This document shows positions 40,346-46,282 of a stretch of DNA of 46,282 nt, one piece after another. The stretch lies in the NCBI GenBank assembly GCA_043101615.1, contig JBICID010000049.1, positions 1 to 46,282 on the forward strand, given 5' to 3'. Origin of the DNA: JBLHKT01 sp043101615. GTDB taxonomy: Bacteria; Planctomycetota; Phycisphaerae; Phycisphaerales; UBA1924. Within the stretch, counting starts at the first letter, position 1; each line of letters starts with the position of its first letter. The position numbers were made by a program, and so were the translations under genes. The notes beneath the pieces were generated by a model, which searched no databases, was not told the DNA's origin, and saw only the letters and a program-made list of their open reading frames with translations.

Positions 40346-41181
40346 GCGTGTCGTTCGTGCGTCCCAAGCTGCCGCGTTCGCTGGAGGAGAAGTCGAGGAC
40401 CACGCGCCTCGGGCCCGACGTCCCGACGCTGCTGGCCCACCCGGACTGGGACACACCCGTGCCTGCGGTGCTGTGGATGCACGGGCGGACCGCGTGCAAG
40501 GAGCTCGACCCGGGGCGGTACCAGCGCTGGCTGCGGGCCGGGATCGCGACGGTCGCGGTGGACCTGCCCGGGCACGGGGAGCGGTACGACGAGGCCCTGC
40601 AGGGGCCGGAGCGCACGCTGGACAACTTCCGGCGGATGGTGGACGAGATCGACCCGGTGCTCGACGATGCCCTGGACAGGATGCCGATCGACCCGGACCG
40701 GATCGCCATCGGAGGGATGTCCGCGGGCGGCATGGCGACGCTGATCCGGCTGACGCGGCCGGGGTTGGCGTCCGGCCGGTTCGCCGGCGCGGCGATCGAG
40801 TCCACCACCGGAGACCTGGAGGCGCTGTACTTCGGCGATCCGGAGATCCCCGACACCCGCCCGTGGCCCGCGACGCACGACCGGGACCAGGTCGCGGCGC
40901 TCAGCCCGATGGGCCGCCTGGACGAGCTGGAGCCCGTGCCGCTGCTGTCGATCCACACCGTGGGCGACGCGGTGGTGCCCTGGGCGATCCAGCGCCGTTT
41001 CCTGGACCGGCTGCGTGAGCGGTACGCCGAGGCGGGGGCCGACCCCGGCCTGATCGAGGTCCAGACCTACGAGGACACCGGGGCCCCCGACGAGCACGCG
41101 GGGTTCGGCCGCGAGGGCGCGAACGCGAAGGACCGGCAGACGGAGTTCCTGTCGCGCGTGCTGCGCGCCGAGACGGTGTGA
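40342..41181 (+). CDS. Alpha/beta hydrolase (putative carboxylesterase/peptidase)
   Basis: This 279-aa alpha/beta-hydrolase has 'VPAVLWMHGRTACKELDPG' (oxyanion HG), 'VAVDLPGHGERYDEA' and the nucleophile elbow 'IAIGGMSAGGMAT' (G-x-S-x-G). Later acidic and His residues ('HTVGDAVVPWAIQ' and 'GAPDEHAGFG') are plausible Asp and His of the triad. The substrate is unknown. The GTG at 40342 overlaps the pyrophosphorylase stop by four bases, so the two are co-translated. A GC hairpin follows the stop. Confidence 0.8.
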   Translation: MSVSFVRPKLPRSLEEKSRTTRLGPDVPTLLAHPDWDTPVPAVLWMHGRTACKELDPGRYQRWLRAGIATVAVDLPGHGERYDEALQGPERTLDNFRRMVDEIDPVLDDALDRMPIDPDRIAIGGMSAGGMATLIRLTRPGLASGRFAGAAIESTTGDLEALYFGDPEIPDTRPWPATHDRDQVAALSPMGRLDELEPVPLLSIHTVGDAVVPWAIQRRFLDRLRERYAEAGADPGLIEVQTYEDTGAPDEHAGFGREGANAKDRQTEFLSRVLRAETV

Positions 41182-41190
41182 CACTCTCCT

Positions 41191-41206
41191 CCCCGCGAGA
41201 GCGGGG
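41191..41206 (+). terminator. CCCCGC-GAGA-GCGGGG hairpin after the alpha/beta hydrolase
   Basis: A perfect 6-base GC stem closes a GAGA (GNRA-type) tetraloop nine bases after the hydrolase stop. It is a very stable hairpin but lacks a U-tract; termination or mRNA 3'-end protection is likely. Confidence 0.45.
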
Positions 41207-41266
41207 CCGTGTAACCGTGGCGTTCCCCGCTGCGAGCACCCCCCGCACCTGTCATACTCTCCCACC

Positions 41267-42742
41267 GTGCCTGAATCGAAGCCCAGCCCGCTCGCGCGAC
41301 TGAACCCTTTCCGCGGCCTGCCCAACCCGAAGGAGGTCTGGGCCTGGGGCATGTACGACTTCGCCAACCAGTCCTTCACGCTGCTGATCATCACGCTGCT
41401 GTTCTCGCTGTACGTGCAGTCGGTGGTCACGCCCCAGCCGGAGCTGTCTCCGGAGACGCTGGCCTGGATCGAGTCGGGCGGCGCGGGCGAGCCGGCGCCG
41501 GGCGTGGCGGAGGACCTCGCGGCCCTGGACGAGGCCCAGCGGGTCGGCAAGTGGAACTGGTCGCTCATCCACGGCTCGTCGTACCTGATCGTGGTGCTGC
41601 TCAGCCCGTTCGTGGGGGCGCTGGCCGACCTGAAGGGGTGGCGCAAGCAGTTCCTGGTCGGCACCGGGTTCCTCTGCTGCGCCCTGACCGCCTCCCTGGC
41701 GGGTGTCCGACCGGGGATGCTCTGGCTCGCGGCCCTGCTCTACATCCCGGCCAACGTGTGCTATCAGATCGGGGAGAACTTTCTGGCCAGCTTCCTGCCG
41801 GGCGTCAGCACGCCGAGGACCATCGGGCGCATCTCCGCCATCGGCTGGACCATGGGGTACCTGGGGGCGCTCGGGCTGCTGGTCTGCTCGCTGGCGGGCA
41901 TGCTCGCCTTCGGGTGGAAGGAGCCGTCGAGCTGGCAGCCGTTCTTCGTGTTCGCGGCGGCGTGGTTCCTGCTGGGCATGCTGCCCCCGACGTTCATCCT
42001 GAAGAACGACACCCCGCTGCCGGAGGCCGCGGGCAGGCGGCTGCTGCCCGAGTCGGTCTCGCGCGTGGTGCAGACGTTCCGGCACGCGAGCCGGTACGCC
42101 CACCTGATGCGGTTCCTGCTGGCTTTCTTCGTGTACGGGTTCGGGGTGCAGGTGATCATCGGGTTCGCCTCGATCATCGCGGGCGGGTTCGGGTTCGGGC
42201 AGGAGGAGCTGATCCTGTTCGTGGCGCAGATCACCGTCACCGCGGGGCTGGCGGCGGCGGGGACCGCGCTCTTCCAGGACCGCATCGGCGCCCGGGCGAC
42301 GGTGATCATCTACCTGTTCGTCTGGCTGGCGGCCTGCCTGGGGCTCATCGCGACCAAGGCCAACTGGCCCAGCGGGGGCCCGCAGTGGCCCCTGTGGATC
42401 ATCGGGAACCTGCTCGGGTTCGGGCTGGGCGGGATCGGGACCGCCTCGCGATCCATGGTCGCACGCTTCGCGCCCGCGCACCGCACCGCCGAGTTCTTCG
42501 GGCTGTGGGGGCTCTCGTACAAGCTCGCGGCCGCGATCGGGGTGCTGGCGTTCGGGGGCGTCGCCCGGCTGCTGGGCGATCTGGCCTCGCTGATCCTGCT
42601 CGCCTCCTTCTTCGGTGTGGGCCTGCTGCTGATGCTGCCGGTCAACGAGACCGCGGGCGTCCGGGCGGCCAAACGCGTCGAACGCGAGCACGAGAAGACG
42701 ATCCACGGGGACGCCGGCGAGCCCGGCGTGACGCCCCTGTAA
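41267..42742 (+). CDS. MFS transporter, UMF1/Atg22-like
   Basis: This 491-aa membrane protein has about 12 hydrophobic segments and the UMF1 family N-terminus 'PKEVWAWGMYDFANQSF', a signature shared with yeast vacuole effluxer Atg22. Further hallmarks are 'LSPFVGALADLKGWRK' (the MFS loop 2-3 motif), 'GRISAIGWTMGYLGALGLL' and 'GLGGIGTASRSMVARFAP'. Bacterial UMF1 proteins have no well-defined substrate; amino-acid or metabolite efflux is inferred from Atg22. The start is a GTG at 41267, matching the usual family N-terminus. It is followed by trpB after 31 bases. Confidence 0.88.
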   Translation: MPESKPSPLARLNPFRGLPNPKEVWAWGMYDFANQSFTLLIITLLFSLYVQSVVTPQPELSPETLAWIESGGAGEPAPGVAEDLAALDEAQRVGKWNWSLIHGSSYLIVVLLSPFVGALADLKGWRKQFLVGTGFLCCALTASLAGVRPGMLWLAALLYIPANVCYQIGENFLASFLPGVSTPRTIGRISAIGWTMGYLGALGLLVCSLAGMLAFGWKEPSSWQPFFVFAAAWFLLGMLPPTFILKNDTPLPEAAGRRLLPESVSRVVQTFRHASRYAHLMRFLLAFFVYGFGVQVIIGFASIIAGGFGFGQEELILFVAQITVTAGLAAAGTALFQDRIGARATVIIYLFVWLAACLGLIATKANWPSGGPQWPLWIIGNLLGFGLGGIGTASRSMVARFAPAHRTAEFFGLWGLSYKLAAAIGVLAFGGVARLLGDLASLILLASFFGVGLLLMLPVNETAGVRAAKRVEREHEKTIHGDAGEPGVTPL

Positions 42743-42773
42743 CTCCCGCCGTCGCAAGGACTACGCTTCGATC

Positions 42774-44042
42774 ATGACCACCCTGCCCGACACCGACCCC
42801 GCCCACGTCCGTCTGTCCGCGGTCCCCACCGGGGTGGGGCGCTACGGCGAGTACGGGGGCGTGTACGTCCCCGAGACGCTGATCGCGGCCCTGCAGGAGC
42901 TCGCCGAGCTGTACGACAAGGTCCGGCACGACCGGAACTTCTGGGAGCGACTGACCGACCTGAACCGGAGCTACGTCGGTCGTCCGACGCCGCTGTTCCA
43001 GGCGATCGGGCTGTCGCGCGTGGCCCGGAGGCTGGCGGACCACAAGGACCGCGGGGCGACCATCTGGCTCAAGCGCGAGGACCTGGCCCACACCGGGGCC
43101 CACAAGATCAACAACACCCTCGGGCAGGCGCTGCTGGCCAAGAAGATGGGCAAGGAGCGCATCATCGCCGAGACCGGCGCGGGTCAGCACGGCGTGGCGA
43201 CGGCGACCGCCTGCGCCCTGCTGGGGCTCACCTGCGAGGTGTACATGGGGGCCGAGGACGTGCGTCGGCAGCACCTCAACGTCGTCCGCATGAAGATGCT
43301 GGGCGCGAAGGTGGTCAGCGTGGACTCCGGGTCCAAGACGCTCAAGGACGCCACCAACGAGGCGATGCGGGACTGGATGGGCTCGGTCGAGACCACGCAC
43401 TACATCCTCGGCTCGGTGGTGGGCCCCCATCCCTTCCCGATGATCGTGCGGGACTTCCAGTCGGTGATCGGGCGCGAGACCAAGGCGCAGTCGCTGAGGC
43501 TGATGGAGGGGCTTCCCGACTGCGTGGTGGCGTGCGTGGGGGGCGGCTCCAACGCCGCGGGCATCTTCTACCCCTTCATCGACGACGAGGACGTCAGACT
43601 GATCGGCGTCGAGGCGGGCGGGCGGTCGCGAGACCCCGGCCAGCACGCGGCCCCGCTGTCGCACGGGTCGCCCGGCGTGCTGCACGGCTCGCTGTCGTAC
43701 GTGCTGCAGGACGACGACGGGCAGACCTCTCCGGTGCACTCCTGCTCGGCGGGGCTGGACTACCCCGGCGTCGGTCCGGAGCACGCCTACTGGAAGGACG
43801 CGGGGCGGGTGGAGTACACCTCCGTCTCGGACCAGACGGCCCTGGACGCGTTCCTGCTGTGCTCGCGCGAGGAGGGCATCGTGCCCGCGCTGGAGACCGC
43901 GCACGCGATCGCCAAGGGCGTCGAGCTCGCCTCGAAGATGGGCAAGGACGAGCACCTGGTCGTCAACTGCTCCGGTCGGGGCGACAAGGACGTGGAGGAG
44001 GCGGCACGCCTGCTGGGGGACCAGATCGACGCCCCGCAGTGA
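42774..44042 (+). CDS. trpB: Tryptophan synthase beta subunit
   Basis: This 422-aa PLP enzyme makes tryptophan from indole and serine. It has 'GEYGGVYVPETLIAAL', 'GRPTPLF', the cofactor lysine in 'LKREDLAHTGAHKINNTLG' (Lys111), 'ETGAGQHGVATA', 'CVGGGSNAAG' (PLP phosphate loop) and 'IPALETAHAIA'-like 'VPALETAHAIAKG'. It is the TrpB1 type that normally partners TrpA, but no trpA is next to it. Length is standard. No strong Shine-Dalgarno is seen before the ATG. A long hairpin follows the stop. Confidence 0.95.
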   Translation: MTTLPDTDPAHVRLSAVPTGVGRYGEYGGVYVPETLIAALQELAELYDKVRHDRNFWERLTDLNRSYVGRPTPLFQAIGLSRVARRLADHKDRGATIWLKREDLAHTGAHKINNTLGQALLAKKMGKERIIAETGAGQHGVATATACALLGLTCEVYMGAEDVRRQHLNVVRMKMLGAKVVSVDSGSKTLKDATNEAMRDWMGSVETTHYILGSVVGPHPFPMIVRDFQSVIGRETKAQSLRLMEGLPDCVVACVGGGSNAAGIFYPFIDDEDVRLIGVEAGGRSRDPGQHAAPLSHGSPGVLHGSLSYVLQDDDGQTSPVHSCSAGLDYPGVGPEHAYWKDAGRVEYTSVSDQTALDAFLLCSREEGIVPALETAHAIAKGVELASKMGKDEHLVVNCSGRGDKDVEEAARLLGDQIDAPQ

Positions 44043-44063
44043 ATGGCAAGTGGACAAAGTGAG

Positions 44064-44135
44064 CCCGGAGCGTGAGCGACGGGCCGCGCGGGAAGTCTCC
44101 GTTCCCAGGTCACGGCCCGTCGCTCGCGCTCCGGG
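44064..44135 (+). terminator. Long (23-base) stem-loop downstream of trpB
   Basis: Arms 44064-44086 and 44113-44135 pair over 23 bases; the only non-Watson-Crick position is U-G in the plus-strand RNA. The 26-base loop holds a second small stem (GGGAA/TTCCC). It lies in the 129-base gap between the convergent trpB and SYLF genes and is the probable terminator, despite having no U-tract. Confidence 0.6.
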
Positions 44136-44171
44136 ATCTTGATTCAGGCAGAACGGTCGAACCGACCGCGG

Positions 44172-44771
44172 TCAGTTCAGCTCGTCGTCCTTGTAGAACT
44201 TGGTGGCGCCGATGGTCGCCGACAGGGCGAGCCCGTTCTCGGTGAGGGTGTGGACGACGATGTCGTCCTCGATGTTGGACTCCGCGGAGGCCTCGCCGCC
44301 CTGGTCGCCGGACTTCGCGGCCGCGTCGGCCTCGGCCCCGGCGCTCCAGCCGTTGGCGATGAAGTCCTGCATGGCGTACTCGGTCTTGAAGATCATGAGC
44401 ATCTTGTAGTCCTTGGCGCCAAGGCCGATGCCCACGCCCCCGCCGGCGACCTTCATGTAGGTGTCCTTGCCGGTCTGGTTGTTGTGGACCTTGCCGTGCC
44501 CGCCCTCGGTGGCCACGAAGATCAGGTTGGTGCCGATGCTGCTGAACAGCCCGTAGCCGGGGGCGCTCTGGACGTCGTTCCGCAGGTCCGGCTTCTCGGC
44601 GTAGAAGGCCTCGAGGGCCTCGCGGGTCATCCTGTCCACGTAGTCTCGCTTCTCCTCGGGCGAGCCGCCCTTGGCCGACGTGCAGCCGGAGAGCGTGCCC
44701 GCGACGGGGAGCATCCCGGCAAGCCCGCACGCCAGCAGGGCCGCACCGAACATGGATCGTGTCGTCTTCAT
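44172..44771 (-). CDS. SYLF-domain (YSC84-like) lipoprotein
   Basis: This 199-aa protein has a lipoprotein signal (lipobox LSGC, Cys30) followed by a SYLF/YSC84 lipid-binding domain: 'EALEAFYAEKPDLRNDVQSA', 'GYGLFSSIGTNLIFVATEGG', 'VAGGGVGIGLGAKDYKMLMIF', 'TEYAMQDFIANGW' and 'ENGLALSATIGATKFYKDDELN'. The family binds phosphoinositides in eukaryotes; the bacterial role is poorly known but an outer-membrane or periplasmic lipid-related function is expected. An Asp/Glu/Ala-rich insert lies between the last two blocks. The ATG at 44771 has GAGGAGG close upstream. Longer in-frame readings run into the next gene. Confidence 0.88.
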   Translation of the reverse strand: MKTTRSMFGAALLACGLAGMLPVAGTLSGCTSAKGGSPEEKRDYVDRMTREALEAFYAEKPDLRNDVQSAPGYGLFSSIGTNLIFVATEGGHGKVHNNQTGKDTYMKVAGGGVGIGLGAKDYKMLMIFKTEYAMQDFIANGWSAGAEADAAAKSGDQGGEASAESNIEDDIVVHTLTENGLALSATIGATKFYKDDELN

Positions 44772-44806
44772 CGCTGCCTCCTCGAGTATCGAGTCCTGTC
44801 CGGCCC

Positions 44807-45298
44807 TCAGTCGTCCGAGGGCTTCTCGAATGGTAAGGCGTAGAACCCGCGTCCGGTGTCGCGCAGCCGACCCGCCTTGGCCAGCGCCTTCCACACCCGT
44901 TTGGGGTACTCGCGCGGGGGCTCGATGGCGTCGATGTCGCTGGTGCGACCGCCGCTGGTGTAGCGTCCGCCGAGCTTGCTCTCGTCGCTGAGGCGCATGA
45001 TCTCGAGGCGCTTGCGGAAGGCCTTGATGGCGTCGGCCATCTCGCGCTCGGTGACCGGGGGCTCCTCGCGTGCCGTGGGGCGTTCGCCCGGGTTCTCGAG
45101 CCCCGTGACCAGGGCGTCGAAGCCGGCCAGGTCGCGCTCGGCGCAGACCCGCGCGGCCTCCGCCTGATCGACGGGCATCCGCCCGAGCAGGCGCTGGGCG
45201 AGCTGCCAGTGGTCGTGGGCCCTCAGCCCGTCCTCGGCCCGGACCGACAGCGCCTCGAGCTCTCCGACCATCGACCGCAGCTTCTCGACGAGGTTCAT
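44807..45298 (-). CDS. Hypothetical protein, unknown function
   Basis: This 163-aa protein has an N-terminal helical part ('LVEKLRSMVGELEALSVRAE', 'HWQLAQRLLGRMPVDQ'), a Pro/Glu-rich linker and a basic C-terminal part ('AIKAFRKRLEIMRLSDES', 'YPKRVWKALAKAGRLRDTG', 'FYALPFE') that could be a small winged-helix-like or helical domain. No signal peptide, no recognised motif. It is 35 bases upstream of the SYLF gene on the same strand and divergent from the kinase gene with a 72-base gap. The ATG at 45298 is the first ATG ahead of the helical part; longer readings enter the divergent kinase gene. Confidence 0.55.
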   Translation of the reverse strand: MNLVEKLRSMVGELEALSVRAEDGLRAHDHWQLAQRLLGRMPVDQAEAARVCAERDLAGFDALVTGLENPGERPTAREEPPVTEREMADAIKAFRKRLEIMRLSDESKLGGRYTSGGRTSDIDAIEPPREYPKRVWKALAKAGRLRDTGRGFYALPFEKPSDD

Positions 45299-45370
45299 GC
45301 CCGAGGATATCACCCCCGGGGCGTGCGGTTCGCGTGGCGCGACGCACCCGGGCCGGTATGCTTCCGGGTC

Positions 45371-46099
45371 GTGCCCAAGGAGCCCCTGCCGCCATTCGAT
45401 CTCCCCCCCGGACGCGTCCTCGCGGGCCAGTACGTCATCGAGCGCCACCTGGGCTCGGGGTACGAGGGGGAGGTGTACCGCGTCAGCGAGAAGCGGACCG
45501 GGGCCCTGCGGGCGGCCAAGCTGTTCTACCCGGAGCGCAACCCGAAGGACCGGGCGATACGGTTCTACGCCGAGAAACTCGAGCGCCTCCGCGACTGCCC
45601 GATCCTGACCCGCTACCACCACTCCGAGACGGTACGGGTGAAGAGCGAGACCACCGTGATGCTGGTCTCCGAGCTGGCCGAGGGCGTGATGCTAGACCGG
45701 TTCGTCCGCGCCAGGCGTGGGAAACGCCTGCCCGAGTTCGAGGCCCTGGCGCTGCTGGCCGAGACCGCGCGAGGGCTGGCTCAGATCCACGACCGGCGGG
45801 AGTACCACGGCGACCTGCACTCGGACAACATCATGCTCAACCCGACCGGTGTCCGGTTCAACGTGAAGCTGATCGACTTCCACAACTACGGGCGGTCGAC
45901 GCGCGACCTCATCGCCGGCGACGTGGCCGACCTGATCCGGATCTTCTACGACACGCTGGGCGGCAAGCGTCACTACGCCTCGCACTCCAAGCCCGTGAAG
46001 CATGTCTGCGCGGGGCTGCGCAAGTCGCTGATCCGCGAGCGGTTCCCCACCGCCCGCCACCTGGCGGCGCACCTGCAGTCCTTCGAGTGGGACCGCTGA
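45371..46099 (+). CDS. Small protein-kinase-like phosphotransferase
   Basis: This 242-aa protein has the kinase fold in minimal form: a glycine loop 'HLGSGYEGEVYRVSE' (residues 27-40), the ATP lysine in 'RAAKLFYP' (Lys50), the catalytic loop 'YHGDLHSDNIML' (Asp148, Asn153) and the metal Asp in 'LIDFHNYG' (Asp169; DFH instead of DFG). The HGDLHxxN form is more like aminoglycoside/choline kinases and ABC1 proteins than classical Ser/Thr kinases, while the glycine loop is Ser/Thr-kinase-like. No sensor or membrane domain is attached. The GTG at 45371 is chosen because the ATG at 45358 is out of frame and the family core starts soon after. The last ~27 codons lie in the terminal inverted repeat. 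Confidence 0.75.
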   Translation: MPKEPLPPFDLPPGRVLAGQYVIERHLGSGYEGEVYRVSEKRTGALRAAKLFYPERNPKDRAIRFYAEKLERLRDCPILTRYHHSETVRVKSETTVMLVSELAEGVMLDRFVRARRGKRLPEFEALALLAETARGLAQIHDRREYHGDLHSDNIMLNPTGVRFNVKLIDFHNYGRSTRDLIAGDVADLIRIFYDTLGGKRHYASHSKPVKHVCAGLRKSLIRERFPTARHLAAHLQSFEWDR

Positions 46100-46282
46100 C
46101 CGCGCGTGCGGGCCCGGCACGCGTGGGGGTCGCTCCGGGGCGGTCCGGCCCGTATCGTGACCCGGAGCGACCCCCACGCGTGCCGGGCCCGCACGCGCGG
46201 TCAGCGGTCCCACTCGAAGGACTGCAGGTGCGCCGCCAGGTGGCGGGCGGTGGGGAACCGCTCGCGGATCAGCGACTTGCGC
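46018..46282. repeat. Perfect inverted repeat at the window end, likely assembly fold-back
   Basis: Bases 46018-46139 and 46161-46282 are exact reverse complements (122-base arms, no mismatch found) around a 21-base spacer (46140-46160). The right arm stops exactly at the window edge. The outer 82 bases of each arm are the 3' end of the kinase gene; the inner 40 bases follow its stop and look like a terminator stem. Coding sequence mirrored so precisely is best explained by an assembler or amplification folding back at that hairpin, although a true hairpin end cannot be ruled out. Confidence 0.85.

Noticed and set aside
38153..40456. rpe as part of a 767-aa fusion
   Set aside because: The upstream part is antisense to the UDP-sugar pyrophosphorylase and shows no motif; the normal Rpe N-terminus starts at 38857.
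42743..42773. trp leader or riboswitch before trpB
   Set aside because: The gap is only 31 bases and holds no structure or short Trp-rich peptide.
46101..46282. Apparent second copy of the kinase C-terminus on the minus strand
   Set aside because: It is the mirror image created by the terminal inverted repeat and not an independent gene.

Overview
This 46.3 kb high-GC window looks like a contig from a Phycisphaerae-type planctomycete, probably a metagenome-assembled genome. The lineage call is inference. It rests on two secreted proteins that end in tandem dockerin/EF-hand-like units with the core LDNGDIG and a terminal Gly-Cys, a eukaryote-type UDP-sugar pyrophosphorylase, secreted glycoside hydrolases of marine-polysaccharide type, and a general planctomycete character. 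Genes are packed tightly with many 4-base ATGA/GTGA overlaps and frequent GTG starts. No gap between genes exceeds 300 bases. No insertion sequence, phage gene or CRISPR array was found.

Layout. (1) 1-546, a truncated peptide/nickel-type ABC substrate-binding protein. (2) 744-5124, plus strand: a BioF/KBL-like PLP enzyme, a HisN/inositol-monophosphatase-family enzyme and a large CgeB-like glycosyltransferase. (3) 5128-13377, minus strand: a seven-gene surface-glycan operon in the order GT-like protein, GT2, 781-aa three-module glycosyltransferase, CMP-sugar synthetase, 2-hydroxyacid dehydrogenase, SDR, and NKWYS/sulfotransferase-like protein. This is the best candidate for an undescribed system. 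(4) 13495-20418, plus strand: arginine biosynthesis argR-argC-argB-argF-argG-argH-(GNAT argA-like), with a palindromic operator-like element in front of argR. (5) 20369-24208, an M14 carboxypeptidase fused to an S9B dipeptidyl-peptidase. (6) 24361-31656, an exported dockerin-tailed protein, a GHL10 lipoprotein, an aldehyde dehydrogenase, an MgtC/DUF4010 membrane protein, a small membrane protein and a GH16 glucanase with dockerin tail. (7) 31814-31928, tRNA-Asp(GUC) with recognisable promoter and terminator. (8) 32076-38857, minus strand: an envelope coiled-coil pair, a HEAT lipoprotein, lnt, accD, a degenerate phosphoglycerate-mutase-fold protein and rpe. (9) 38918-44042, plus strand: UAP1-like pyrophosphorylase, alpha/beta hydrolase, UMF1-type MFS transporter and trpB. 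(10) 44172-46099, a SYLF lipoprotein, a hypothetical protein and a small kinase.

How the parts fit. The arginine block encodes ArgA-like acetyl-CoA:glutamate acetylation, ArgB, ArgC, ArgF, ArgG and ArgH under ArgR; argD and argJ are not here. The glycan operon contains activation (cytidylyltransferase), two oxidoreductases, three to four transferases and a possible terminal modifier. That fits assembly of an acidic, CMP-activated surface sugar, but no sugar synthase of the NeuB type is present, so the sugar itself is unknown.

The last 265 bases form a perfect inverted repeat (122-base arms, 21-base spacer) that reads back into the kinase gene up to the window edge. It is most simply an assembly fold-back at a terminator hairpin and should not be annotated as new sequence.
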